Assembly (NCBI RefSeq): GCF_000149955.1 | Contig: NC_030989.1 | Coordinates: forward strand, 885,079-949,078 | DNA length: 64,000 nucleotides | DNA from: Fusarium oxysporum f. sp. lycopersici 4287 | Taxonomy: Eukaryota > Ascomycota > Sordariomycetes > Hypocreales > Nectriaceae | Direction: 5' to 3' | In this document: piece by piece, positions 54,333 through 64,000 of the stretch | Layout: every line of letters begins with the position of its first letter | How positions within the stretch are numbered: position 1 is the stretch's first letter | Notes under the pieces: model-generated | Databases searched by the model: none | What the model was told of the DNA's origin: nothing | What the model saw: the letters and a program-made list of their open reading frames with translations, nothing else | Translations under genes and position numbers: made by a program

Positions 54333-54999
54333 CTACTCCTCGCTCGGAACGTCAATGTCAACACCAAGCTCCTCAGAGAAAACCTGGTTTAGGCTGGATC
54401 CATCACGAACGTAGATCCAGTCACCCACAGCTGTGCCCTCTTTCTCGTTCTGGCCCTCGCCAAAGAGGCACCAGTCGTAGCGCTTAGGGCCAGAGATGGG
54501 AGACGACAGCCAGATCTGCTTATTGGGGGGCTGTTTGTTGATGATGTATGTGCCCTTGTCAGGCCAACTGATGCTGAGGACTCCAGCCTGTAGATAAATG
54601 TATCAGATGGGGTTGGACGATGATCGCATCAGTTATACGTACTGAGAAGTCGACGTCGATGTCTTCTCGCTGATCCTGGAGTTCCTCAAACTTCCCGACA
54701 ACATTATCGAGGTACTCGTCCGCAAGGTCATGGTACTCTTGCTCCGTAATATCGGCCACAACAGCATTCTGATGGATCTCTTCGGCTTCGTTCAAAGGCT
54801 TGGCAGGATTCTCCGTATCAGGCATGATACCCCGTTTGATGGAAACCGTAGTCGAGAAGCATTTTTGCGAAAGGGTAGATCGGATGGAAAGGTGTGTGAT
54901 TGCAGGAGCGATACGGAAGCTTGAGCGGCAGATGGGTGTTGAAGAGCGGATCGTTCGCGAAGCCAAGCGGGAAGCTTGAAATGCGATTTGTCGGGACAT
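54333..54999 (-). CDS. YFH1: Frataxin, mitochondrial iron-sulfur cluster assembly protein
   Basis: Exons 54999-54643 and 54587-54333 (55-bp phase-0 intron, GTACGT donor, TACAG acceptor) give 203 residues. The first ~55 residues are Arg/Ser-rich without acids ([20 protein letters not shown]), a clear mitochondrial presequence. The frataxin fold follows: [20 protein letters not shown], then the acidic ridge [14 protein letters not shown] and DIDVDFS. Exon 2 adds [38 protein letters not shown]. The acidic helix-1 residues, the QIWLSSP-type sheet and the terminal helix are intact. Frataxin acts in the matrix with the cysteine desulfurase complex. It is divergent from the AP-3 sigma gene, 411 bp away. 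Confidence 0.96.
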
Positions 55000-55410
55000 T
55001 TTGTTTGTTAGAAGATCAACTTTCAGAAATTGCGTCCTGACTATAGTATTGAATGGTTAGAAAGGGCCCGTAAATGAAAACCAGAATAGCATTCGCGGTG
55101 ACGAGCTCGGTCAATTGCTGTTATTCAGAAGATGAACGAATTGAAGCAACCAAGCTCCCCGCGGTCTGGATAAGTGCAGCTGCCAGGTGGGACTGACCAA
55201 TTGCACCATGAATTTCGTCAGTGGAGGTACGTACCGGGATTGCAGCTCCCGCATCCCGTCATCAGCTCCGCGTCTTCATTACAGACACATGCCCCACCAT
55301 CTACCGCTTCAACCTACCTACAATACCATACGAAACCCAAACCTTGCCTACCTACACTAGGTCATTTACATTGATTCGAGTGAGGGAATGAAGAGCGCCT
55401 GTCCTTCATC
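55000..55410. promoter_or_regulatory. Divergent promoter of frataxin and AP-3 sigma
   Basis: 411 bp between start codons; the promoters of both genes must lie here. No specific site recognised. Confidence 0.5.
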
Positions 55411-56034
55411 ATGATCAATGCCTTTCTGGTCTTCAACGGCCAAGGTCAGCCTCGTTTGACCAAGTTCTATACCCAATTGGTATGCTTTGTCCCCCTCCAG
55501 CTTTGTTGCCAGAAACTCAGATGCGCCTCATAGGAAACGAGTATACAACAGCGCCTTATCTCCGAAATATTTACACTCGTCTCGAATCGACCGGCCGGAT
55601 CTTGCAACTTCCTACCCCTTCCACCTCTGCTCGCCGCTTCGGGCACCTCCCACACCTCCTCGGAAGAACAGAACGATGTTCCAACACTAGTAACATATCG
55701 CAACTATGCGACCCTTTATTTCATCGTCATCTCCACATCGACCGAATCGCCGCTTGCCCTTATCGATCTGATTCAAGTCTACGTGGAGGCCCTTGACAAG
55801 CTCTTCGAGAATGTCTGTGAGCTGGACTTGATCTTCAACTTCGAAACCCTGCACTCTACCTTATCGGAAATGATAATAGGGGGCGTGGTAATAGAGACAA
55901 ATCTGGATCGCATTGTCTCAGGGGTAAAGGCGCAAGGAACGGTCGCGAAGAGACCTGTGAACGAAGGCAGAGGACCTACTGGTCTGGGAAGTGGACTTGG
56001 TATGGGTGCCAACTTTGCTTGGACTGGGCGATGA
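55411..56034 (+). CDS. APS3: AP-3 adaptor complex small (sigma) subunit
   Basis: Exons 55411-55479 and 55534-56034 (54-bp phase-0 intron, GTATGC donor, CATAG acceptor) give 189 residues. The start MINAFLVFNGQGQPRLTKFY is the canonical adaptin small-chain opening. Exon 2 continues ETSIQQRLISEIFTLVSNRP, a longer insert, RNYATLYFIVI, then ALDKLFENVCELDLIFNFE. STLSEMIIGGVVIETN is typical of AP-3 sigma. The C-terminal ~35 residues are Gly-rich and fungal-specific. The complex sorts cargo from Golgi/endosome to the vacuole. It converges with the 56181-56714 gene, whose end is 147 bp away. Confidence 0.95.
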
Positions 56035-56180
56035 AGATTACGACTATTCAGAGCGACGAATGAAATGCATGATAGAGCGGATTACAAGATGTGTCTGCCT
56101 GTTGAGATATCCATATATGTTTCGACTCTACGAGACTAACGCCCAACTCCAAGTATTGAATAATATACATAAAGAATACA

Positions 56181-56714
56181 CTATTTTGATTCTGGCTCGT
56201 CCTTTGGGGGATGGAAAGGCGGCGCATCTGGTCGTCGTTCGTATCGCTTCTCGGGATCGACTGTGCCGAATAGATATTGTGTCTTCTTACGAATCTAATG
56301 ATGGCGTTAGTAGTTCTTGGTTCTTCTATAATCATATGTACGAACCTCTTCAGAAGGTTTATACTTCTGACCCCACCATTCGAACTCGGAGTAGAAGCAG
56401 ATCCAGATCAGTGCAGCTGGAACTTGAGTTAGATAAGAGCCCGGAAATGATTGCATGAGAATAATCTTACCAACAATCGTCAGGAGCTGAGCAGTCTTGA
56501 CAAATTTCACCCATCGCGGTGCTCGACTTGCTAGGATAATGCGACGTTTGTACTTCTTCTCAAACCGGAGTTGTTGCTGGACAGTAAGTTGCTTGAAGTT
56601 GGGAGGCCACACTTTTCGGGCCTTGTAAGGGTTGGTTGCCACCGTCAGAGGAGCCTTCTTGAGAAGACTATCCTTTGAAGATGAGGCCATACGTCTGATC
56701 AGCGTGGGAAACAT
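56181..56714 (-). CDS. Small conserved single-span membrane protein, possibly mitochondrial
   Basis: Three exons, 56714-56471, 56416-56346 and 56294-56181 (introns 54 and 51 bp, both GT-AG, phases 1 and 0), give 142 residues. The protein has a basic N-terminus, a conserved-looking segment FKQLTVQQQLRFEKKYKRR, one hydrophobic helix (TAQLLTIVAALIWICFYSEF) and a charged tail. The tail is SEEIRKKTQYLFGTVDPEKR followed by YERRPDAPPFHPPKDEPESK. The second splice is supported because the tail only appears after joining. Start could be the ATG at 56714 or the one at 56690 (MASSSKDS). The pattern of basic segment, single helix and acidic/Pro tail recalls uncharacterised fungal mitochondrial proteins; I cannot name a function. 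Divergent from LeuRS. Confidence 0.72.
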
Positions 56715-57052
56715 TGTGATTAAGTCGCTTCCGACCTCGAGTGACTCAATGGTTCAAGACATGAAGCTTCGCATGAGGAATGTCGTTAGTGTTGGAGAAT
56801 CTCCAATAGGCGCCACATCACCGCCACAAAAACCGCCCACTCACTAGCCACCTTGACGCACTACGAGTGTGCCCCGCGATTTTCACCCCTCCTTCTCAAG
56901 TCCGATTCAATCCCTTCCAAACAGTGACTCAAAAATTTCCACGGAATTTCGAAGTGCGTATTATTCACTCAACCTTCATATTTCAACATACTATTCAGGG
57001 GAAAAACTGACAATATTTTCTCTTTCTTCACAGGTCTCGTCCGTTTGCGACT
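56715..57052. promoter_or_regulatory. Divergent promoter of the small membrane protein gene and LeuRS
   Basis: 338 bp between start codons. The last ~30 bp before the LeuRS ATG include TTTTCTCTTTCTTCACAG, which could be the acceptor of a leader intron (CAG at 57031-57033). No other site identified. Confidence 0.45.
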
Positions 57053-60000
57053 ATGGCTTCTACCGATTCTGTTCCCAAGGCCATGGAGGCTCTCAACATC
57101 TCCAAGACCAAGGAGCTCAAAGGTGCAGGTCCAACTTCCTTCACCGTTTTCAAGTGGCCACTCTAACTACGAGCAGACTGAGAAGCGAGACACTCTGGTC
57201 GCACTCGAGAAGAAATATCAACAGAAATGGCAGGACGACAAAGTCTTCGAAGCTAATGCACCCACCACGGATGAGGTGCCTCTCCACTCCATTCCCGCCG
57301 CCGAACTTCGGGAGCAGCAGCCCAAGTTCTTTGGATGCATGGCCTACCCTTACATGAACGGAACTCTTCACGCTGGTCACTCTTTCTCTGTCAGCAAGGT
57401 TGAATTCGCCGCTGGTGTTGCACGCATGCAGGGAAAGCGAGCCCTCTTTCCCATGGGCTTCCACTGCACTGGTATGCCCATCAAGGCTTGTGCCGACAAG
57501 CTTGTCGACGAGGTCAAGATGTTTGGCCAGGACTTTTCGGGCTACAAGGATGATGAGCCTGTTGTCGAAGAGAAAGCCCCCGTTGTCAAGCAGATCAAGG
57601 AGGATATCACCAAGTTCAAGGCTACGAAGGGCAAAGCTGCGGCGAAATCTGTCAAGATGAAGTAAATAGAGCTTCTGTCCTCGAAATTTCCAACTTACTA
57701 ATACACCTCGCAGGTACCAGTTCCAGATCATGCAAGCTATCGGAATTCCCACTGAGGAAATCCACAAGTTCGCTGACCCTCAACATTGGCTCCAACATTT
57801 CCCTCCCCTGTGCAGGGAAGACCTGACCAATTTTGGTTGCCGTATCGACTGGCGTCGATCTTTTGTCACCACTGATGCTAACCCTTACTACGACGCATTT
57901 GTTCGATGGCAGATGAACCGTCTCAAGGAGCTGAATAAAATCAAGTTCGGCAAGCGATACACCATCTACTCTATCAAGGATGGTCAGCCCTGTATGGACC
58001 ACGACCGATCTGAAGGCGAGGGTGTTGGCCCCCAGGAATACACTGCCCTGAAGATCAAGGTTCTCGAATGGGCTCCTAAAGCTGCCGAGGCCCTGAAGGG
58101 TAAGCTCCCGGAGGGTGCTAACGTTTACAAGATCGCGGCTACTCTAAGACCCGAAACTATGTATGGCCAAACTTGCTGTTTCGTGGGTCCCAAGATCACC
58201 TATGGCGTTTTTAAGGCCAACGACAATGACTTTTATGTCATGACGGAACGTGCCGCACGTAATATGGCACACCAGGGTATCTTTGCTACCGAGGGTGTCG
58301 TCGAGAAGGTTGCTGATGTCCTTGGTTCTGACATGGTCGGCACTCTTGTTGATGCTCCCCTCTCATTGCACAAAGAGGGAGTACGTGTCTTGCCTATGGA
58401 GACTGTTCTCCCTACAAAGGGTACTGGAGTTGTCACCTCCGTGCCATCTGACAGTCCTGATGACTTTGCTACTGTGACCGACCTGGCCAAGAAGGCTGAT
58501 TATTATGGGATTCAGAAGGAGTGGGCTGAGCTTGAGATCTTCCCCATTATCGATACACCTAGTTATGGCGACCTCTGCGCTCCTTTCCTGGTCAAGAAGC
58601 TCAAAATCGCTTCTCCTAAAGACACAAAGCAGCTCGAGGAGGCCAAGGAGCTGGCGTACAAGGAAGGCTTCTACCAGGGTGTTCTGAAGGTGGGCGAGTT
58701 CAAGGGCGAGAAGGTCGAGGTCGCTAAGCCTAAGGTCCGACAACAAATGATCGACGCCGGTCAAGCCTTTGCCTACTCTGAGCCTGAGCGCAAGGTTGTC
58801 AGTCGATCAGGCGATGACTGTATCGTTGCTCTTATGGACCAATGGTACTTGGACTACGGCGAAGAGTCATGGAAGAAGACTGCACTTGACTGGGTTGAGA
58901 ATGGCCTAAACACTTACACAACTGAGACCAAGAACAGTTTCGAGGGTGTCCTGAACTGGCTGAACCAGTGGGCTTGTGCTCGAACCTATGGTCTCGGCTC
59001 CAAGCTCCCTTGGGATCCTCAATTCTTGGTAGAGAGTCTGAGTGACTCGACTGTTTACATGGCCTACTATACCATCGCCCACCTTCTACATAAGGACATC
59101 TTCGGAAAGACAAAGGGAAGTGCCAATGTTGGACCGGAGCAAATGGTTGACGAAGTCTGGGACTACGTCTTTTGCCGCCAGGAGCTCAGTGACGAGATAC
59201 TCACAAATAGCAAGATCCCCAAGGAGACCCTGGAGAGCATGCGCCGCGAGTTCGAGTACTTCTATCCTCTTGACGTGCGAGTCTCGGGCAAGGTGAGTCA
59301 AGACGTGTGTCTTCACTAAGCTATCCTGAGACTAATCAACGTGTTACACAGGACTTAATTGCGAATCATCTCACATTTTTCTTATATTCCCGTTTGTGAC
59401 CCTTTTCTTCTTCTTTTCCTGTTTCCTGGCTTTCCCCGATTTTCCCCGTACTTTTCTGAGTTTTCCTGAATTTTCCTGGACTTTCCTACATTTTTCTAGA
59501 TTTTTCTGACTATTTCCTTATTTCGTTTCCTCTTTTCAGGCAAATTTAGTGTCTTTTGACTAACACTTCTTAGATTTGGCCCTATTCTCTCAAGAGTACT
59601 GGCCTCAAAGTATCCGCGCGAACGGTCATCTAATGCTCAATGGCGAGAAGATGAGCAAGAGTACCGGTAACTTCATGACTCTCCGAGACTTGACAGAGAA
59701 ATACGGTGCGGACGCTTCTCGTATTGCTCTTGCGGATGCTGGCGATGGAGTCAATGATGCCAATTTTGAGGAGGATGTTGCCGATACCAACATTCTCCGA
59801 TTATATACTCTCAAGGAGTGGTGCGAGGATATGGTTCGAGACCAGGATCAACTTCGAACTGGTGAGTTGAATTCGTTCCAGGATGCCTTGTTCAACAACG
59901 ACATGAACGCGGTTATCAAGGAGGCTGTTGAGCAGTATGTCAACACCAACTACAAGCTGGCCTTAAAGGCTGGTCTATATGAGTTGACGAGCGCTCGCGA

Positions 60001-60751
60001 TTTCTATCGAGAAGGCCGCGCAGCAGCCGGCATAAAACTGCACCGCGATCTTGCCCTCCGGTATATCGAGGTACAGGCTCTGCTGCTGGCGGTCGTTGCT
60101 CCCCACTGGTCTGAGTACATTTGGCTTGAGGTGCTGAAGAATGAGGGCACTATTCATAATGCTCGATTCCCCGAGATTAAGGAGGTCGATGCTTCCCTGT
60201 CGGCGAAGCGTGACTATGTACGAAACACTGCTTCCAACGTCAACTCGGCGGAGGGTCTGCAACTGAAGAAGAAGGCCAAGGGCAAGGAGACATCGTTCGA
60301 CCCCAAGAAGCCTAAGCAACTCACAATCTTTGTCACGGTCAAATTTCCAGCTTGGCAAGCGAAGTACATTGATCTCTTGAAGGAGATGTGGAACGTGGAG
60401 GCTAAGTCAGTCAACGATAAGGAGCTCAATGGCAAGATTGGCAAGATGGGAGAAATGAAGAAGGCCATGCCATTTGTGCAGAACCTCAAGAGACGACTTC
60501 AGGCCGGTGAGCCAGCGAGCGTGGTCCTGGAGCAAAAGCTGGCATTCAACGAAAAGGAGACTCTCCTGCAGATGGTTCCTGGATTGAAGCGAACTAGCGG
60601 CCTGGTTGCTTGCCACATCATCTCAGTCGAAGAGGGCAGCAAGAAGGGAACCAACCTCGGAGATGGAAAGGAGGTGGAGCTTTCAGTACCTGCAGCCGAG
60701 CATGCAGTCCCTGGACAGCCAACATTCCATTTTGAAAATGTTGAGGCTTGA
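57053..60751 (+). CDS. LARS1: Leucyl-tRNA synthetase, cytosolic
   Basis: Class I synthetase charging tRNA-Leu. Exons 57053-57124, 57177-57661, 57714-59292, 59352-59391 and 59574-60751 give 1117 residues, normal for the eukaryotic cytosolic enzyme. Exon 1 encodes MASTDSVPKAMEALNISKTK plus ELKG and joins TEKRDTLVALEKKYQQKWQD. The HIGH-type motif is HAGH in YMNGTLHAGHSF and the KMSKS motif is in GEKMSKSTGNF. The editing domain and LNQWACARTYGLGSKLPWDP are present. Intron 1 appears to be GC-AG (GCAGGT donor), because no GT donor keeps phase. A 40-nt exon encodes DLIANHLTFFLYS plus one base and restores SHLALFSQEYWP. The last intron (182 bp) contains a 10-bp tandem repeat. No mitochondrial presequence is seen. 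Confidence 0.95.
59411..59520 (+). repeat. Tandem 10-bp pyrimidine-rich repeat inside a LeuRS intron
   Basis: About ten to eleven consecutive 10-bp units of the form TTTTCCTGAA (variants TTTCCCCGAT, CTTTCCTACA, TTTTTCTGAC) follow each other in exact 10-bp register. They occupy most of the 182-bp intron 59392-59573. Each unit looks like a polypyrimidine tract followed by a branch-like CTGA. Confidence 0.8.
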
Positions 60752-63430
60752 ATGTAGGAGCTAAGAAAAGGAGATGATCTTGCTTGTTGTCAACATAGAA
60801 TGTATGACACGGGGATGCATGCAAACGGTTGAGGTTACGTGTTCCTGCATCAGATGTGTGTACTGTATGTGGATCGATAGATCTGTGTTTTGAGTTAAAA
60901 TTGGAAAAGTCGTCGATCAATTATACTAGAGACGGGCTTGCTTTGTTATGCCTGGCATAATTGCTGTGATTTGGATTCTGATCTGGGTTGAGCTTGACGA
61001 ACCCCATGTAAGCCTCCCCCTTCGCCTCGACTCGCCTCGATACTCGATACTCCGTACTCGATCCAGTAATCAGGATTCTTCGGTAGGCTATTCTTGTCCG
61101 TAGAACTCGGTGCGCGCCTACGCTTACGCAGACATCACGTAGTGCTTTGCCACTATACATACAGTAAGCCGACAAAGTGGCAGTGATAGTGACGAGATTC
61201 GATAATAGTCATGCGGTGATCGTGATAGTTCCGGTACCTATTGTCAAGTTGCAAAGTAGGATTCCAGAACTTGACAGAACATGGTTGAGCTAACAAGGTT
61301 GACTCAAATGAGACAGGAGTAGTCGATAGCATCAACGAGGCGAGAGAAGAGTTTGGTGTATTGCATGGTTCGTTTCAACGACATTTAATGTAAATTTACT
61401 CATGTCGAAACAGACAGTCTGACCGAGCTTCTAACTTTGGCTTTTTTTCTCCGAGCGCTACATGAACAGGGCAGGGGGCAATTGTTAATTCGATATTGAA
61501 TATTTCCGTCTGCTCTCCAGTTGGTCTGTAACAAACCCTTGGGAACATATAATGGATGATGAATGCTATCGAGAAATGTTCCGGGGCAACAAGCAGTAAT
61601 AATAAACAAAAGGGGCCCGAAAGCTTGTTCATGCAAAAATATGGAGTTTTCTGGGTCGGTTAAAGGAGACAAAGATTGAAGGGGGGATATTCAGATTCAA
61701 GGGACCTGGTCATCATCACTATACCTGAGCACTCTCCTCCAACCGTTGATTCAGATTAAAATATGGAATTATGGATACATTCACTGATGGGTTCCATCAA
61801 TTGCGCGTCGTGCGCGGTGTGGTAGCGATGCAGGCGACGGAAGCGGTAGAGGACGGGAGACAAGCCAGACTGCATGCCGGGGGCAAGCTAGCAAGAAGCC
61901 GGCAGGGGGAGGGAGCTTGATTTTCTATGGAACCACTATAACCGCACAGGCCATTCATATTCACTGTTTTGCTGGGGTTTCTCTGGTCTAAGTGACCAAC
62001 AAAGTTCAAGGCAATCGATCATGATGGAGCTTGTCGGAATGTCCGCGCTGTTTCGTTTTAATGCAATGCGCGGTAAGGAAACGATAATAGAGTGAAAGTG
62101 GCTGGACGATCATTCCTGTTTATTCCCTCTCCCTCTCCTTTTCCCCTTGACTGGTGGTTTTGTGGTCGCGGTTAAGGCCGCAGCCTGGTCTGAGCTGTTT
62201 GATTCTGCTTGCGCGTCAGAACCACAATTAAAAAAATCCAACACAGATCTACAGATTATTAGTCCGAGCCGCAAAATACAATCCTAGCACTTGGTCCAGC
62301 CGCAAGATTTCAGGGCACAGGCTAACAGGGCACAGGGATATGGAGGTCTCATCTGCAACTTAGGGAATACCGGCAGCCGCTATTTGCGCAGGTTCCTTGT
62401 ATTTGCATATTATTCCGTCCATGCTTTCCAGTATTAACAGTGAGCGGCTGGTTGGTGTTGTACAACGTCTCCAGTTATCTTGTGGTTGTTTTTAGAAACA
62501 TTCTCTGGCAAAATCGAGCGGTTTTTTTTTTCTTTCTTTATTTGCCTTGGTCTGGAAAGCTTGCGCAATCCGCCTCCACCATCCCCAAACAAACTAACCC
62601 ACGCCCAACCGCGACCATTCATGAATGTACCCTGATCCTCAAAGGTTTAGATACAGTGCAGTATACACATAATCAAAACTTGGTTGCGTTTATGACGCAA
62701 GTCTCTTGTTGCCCAGTGAAACCGTGTAGGTTTATGGAACTGCACAGCTGATCATCTTGAGGCCTGCTCCTGTTTCCATGAATCTCTAGAGGTTGGCGTC
62801 GGCTGGCTAGGCTGGACCTGAACGTTCTGCAGTGCTGTTATGCGTAGCTGGCTGTCTCTCCCGTGGTGTGCATCCATCAAGTCAATATCTTGTCGTCTTG
62901 CATATGGCTGCGGGTAGTATCAGATCTTGGTTGGTTGATCTAGCAACAATATACCGTAGTGCATAAGCATCAGCATCAGCGGAACGGTTGGTGCGAGGCT
63001 GGGTCTATCTATTTTTTGTTGATTATCGAATTACTCACTGTACAGCCGCGTCAAGCCTGTACTGCAGTCAGCCAGTGTAGTCCAGCATGACTCAACAGAG
63101 AGTCTTCCTTTCACTGCAACCTCAACTGACACTGTAGATTGCGTTGACTCTCTGCCTTGATTTTCAGACAGAGAAAACAAAAGTCATTGTGGGCCCTCTC
63201 AGCTCTGTAACTGACGCACCGGATCAACTTCCTCGTTGAGGTCCTGGCATCTGGTATTGGGTGATATCGAAATATCCTGGCGGTGGAGTCATGCATAGTA
63301 CAACGGTGGAACTCGATGACACCAAAAGAAGTGGGTGGCTTGGGGTTGGGATGATGCAACCGCCCCCTGGGGCTGGTATCATGTATCATGTATGTACTGC
63401 ACTGACTGACTCTCCTCTCAATCCTTGCGA
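60752..63430. other. Intergenic region between LeuRS and the GPI-type protein gene
   Basis: 2.7 kb with no supportable gene. CTCGA-rich short repeats occur near 61015-61065 (C/T-G/A alternations). The right end is the promoter of the next gene. No RNA gene recognised. Confidence 0.45.
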
Positions 63431-63440
63431 GGCTCTCAGG

Positions 63441-63446
63441 TATATA
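63441..63446 (+). promoter_or_regulatory. Probable TATA box of the GPI-type protein gene
   Basis: TATATA lies 167 bp before the ATG and is followed about 30 bp later by a CA-rich, C/T-rich leader with few G, as in highly expressed fungal genes. Confidence 0.55.
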
Positions 63447-63607
63447 GGAGTCGAAGCTCCTCTGCTCATTCAAACATTTTCTCATTCTCAGCATCCACTC
63501 AACAACTACTACAACTACAATCGCTACACCAACACTCGTTTAAACCCGATCTTAATTCTCTTCGAACTCTTCTACCAACAACCAAACAACCTAAAACCAC
63601 CATCAAA

Positions 63608-63917
63608 ATGCACGCTTCCGCTGCCGTCCTCGCTTTCGTCGCTGTTGCGGCTGCTGCCCAGACCCCTGTGGCTCCCGTTGCTACTCCCGTTGCTACTCCC
63701 GGTGCCCGTTAGTTCCAACCCTTTCTCACGATCCTCTCACGGCAGTTCAACTAACATCACGTTAACAGCCACCAACGGTACTAAGCCCGGCTCTGGCTCT
63801 GGCTCTGGCTCTGGTTCCGGCTCCGGCTCCGGCTCCGGCTCCACCCCCGCCAACGGCGCTGCTGCCCTCGGCCTCAGCGGTCTCGCTGGTGCTCTCGCTG
63901 TTGCCCTTGCCCTGTAA
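63608..63917 (+). CDS. Small Gly-Ser-rich GPI-anchored cell-surface protein
   Basis: Exons 63608-63707 and 63769-63917 (61-bp intron, GTTAGT donor, GTTAAC branch, ACAG acceptor, phase 1) give 82 residues. The N-terminus MHASAAVLAFVAVAAAAQ is a signal peptide with a likely cut after Ala-Gln or nearby. Then come a Pro/Val/Thr-rich segment (TPVAPVATPVATPG), one N-glycosylation site (NGT), nine Gly-Ser pairs and a hydrophobic C-terminus (LSGLAGALAVALAL) after a small-residue cluster (NGAAA) suitable as a GPI attachment site. It is probably a cell-wall structural protein; ortholog and exact role are unknown. A TATA box and CA-rich leader suggest strong expression. The antisense frame is only a shadow of the repeat. 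Confidence 0.85.
63789..63842 (+). repeat. Hexanucleotide coding minisatellite, (Gly-Ser)x9
   Basis: Four GGCTCT units, one GGTTCC and four GGCTCC units in perfect 6-bp register encode nine Gly-Ser pairs. The clean split between TCT and TCC serine codons suggests two separate recent expansions. Confidence 0.9.
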
Positions 63918-64000
63918 ATTTCGACATTCGGAACTTGTGCAAGGTTTGGTGGATATGAGGACATGATGCATTCTGATGCATAGTCCTGGAGGAACCGTGC

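Noticed and set aside
55991..56458. 155-codon plus-strand frame after AP-3 sigma
   Set aside because: Shadow of the minus-strand gene 56181-56714, whose three exons join with clean phases.
59293..59575. Apparent truncation of LeuRS by an in-frame stop
   Set aside because: Two introns with normal signals and a 40-nt exon restore the family sequence GKDLIANHLTFFLYSHLALFS in frame (shown here only as the join).
63737..63964. Minus-strand frame rich in Glu-Pro repeats
   Set aside because: Exact antisense of the Gly-Ser minisatellite of the GPI-type gene.

Overview
This window is nuclear DNA of a filamentous ascomycete, most likely a Hypocreales species of Fusarium type. The signs are many short introns (about 49-110 bp) with GTRNGT donors and CTNAC branch sites, pyrimidine-rich 5' leaders, a group X hybrid histidine kinase, UDP-galactopyranose mutase, a Chs7-like protein and a fungal AP-3 sigma subunit. 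The species call is inference. The assembly has one run of 167 N (30080-30246). I rebuilt the exon structures by hand from splice signals, reading phase and recalled family sequences; no alignment was run.

Layout. 1-1510: 3' part of a TBC-domain Rab GAP (+). 4145-5731: Pro/Gln-rich, probably nuclear protein (-) with a long leader. 5732-15880: about 10 kb with no gene I can support. 15881-23756: a group X histidine kinase locus (-) that reads as two adjacent genes: a pseudokinase/AAA-ATPase half (19704-23756) and a GAF/histidine kinase/receiver half (15881-19631). The second half starts in a segment that looks captured from an unrelated gene. 26114-27932: UDP-galactopyranose mutase (-) with a one-base frameshift. 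27933-32545: non-coding, with the gap. 32546-33947: TPT/DUF250 transporter (+). 34720-35463: ribosomal protein eL27 (-). 35795-36025: NCE101-like small protein (+). 36138-36935: TTC36-like TPR protein (-), divergent from 4-hydroxyphenylpyruvate dioxygenase (38009-39283, +). 39698-41157: TFIIH subunit SSL1/p44 (-). 41999-43097: Chs7-like protein (-). 43098-50358: second gene-poor stretch. 50359-52874: MFS sugar transporter or sensor (+). 53378-53818: LYR-type small protein (+). 54333-54999: frataxin (-). 55411-56034: AP-3 sigma (+). 56181-56714: small membrane protein (-). 57053-60751: cytosolic leucyl-tRNA synthetase (+). 63608-63917: small Gly-Ser-rich GPI-type cell-wall protein (+).

Most of the window is ordinary core genome: translation (eL27, LeuRS), transcription and repair (SSL1), iron-sulfur biology (frataxin), trafficking (AP-3 sigma, TBC GAP, Chs7-like) and cell wall (UGM, GPI protein). 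Three places stand out. (1) The histidine kinase locus appears split by replacement of an internal segment with the leader and first ~53 codons of another gene, which supplies a start codon and a membrane-spanning helix. (2) A TTC36-like gene and HPPD share a divergent promoter; in mammals TTC36 is reported to stabilise HPD, so this may be an ancient functional pair visible as gene neighbourhood. (3) UDP-galactopyranose mutase is interrupted by a single extra base.
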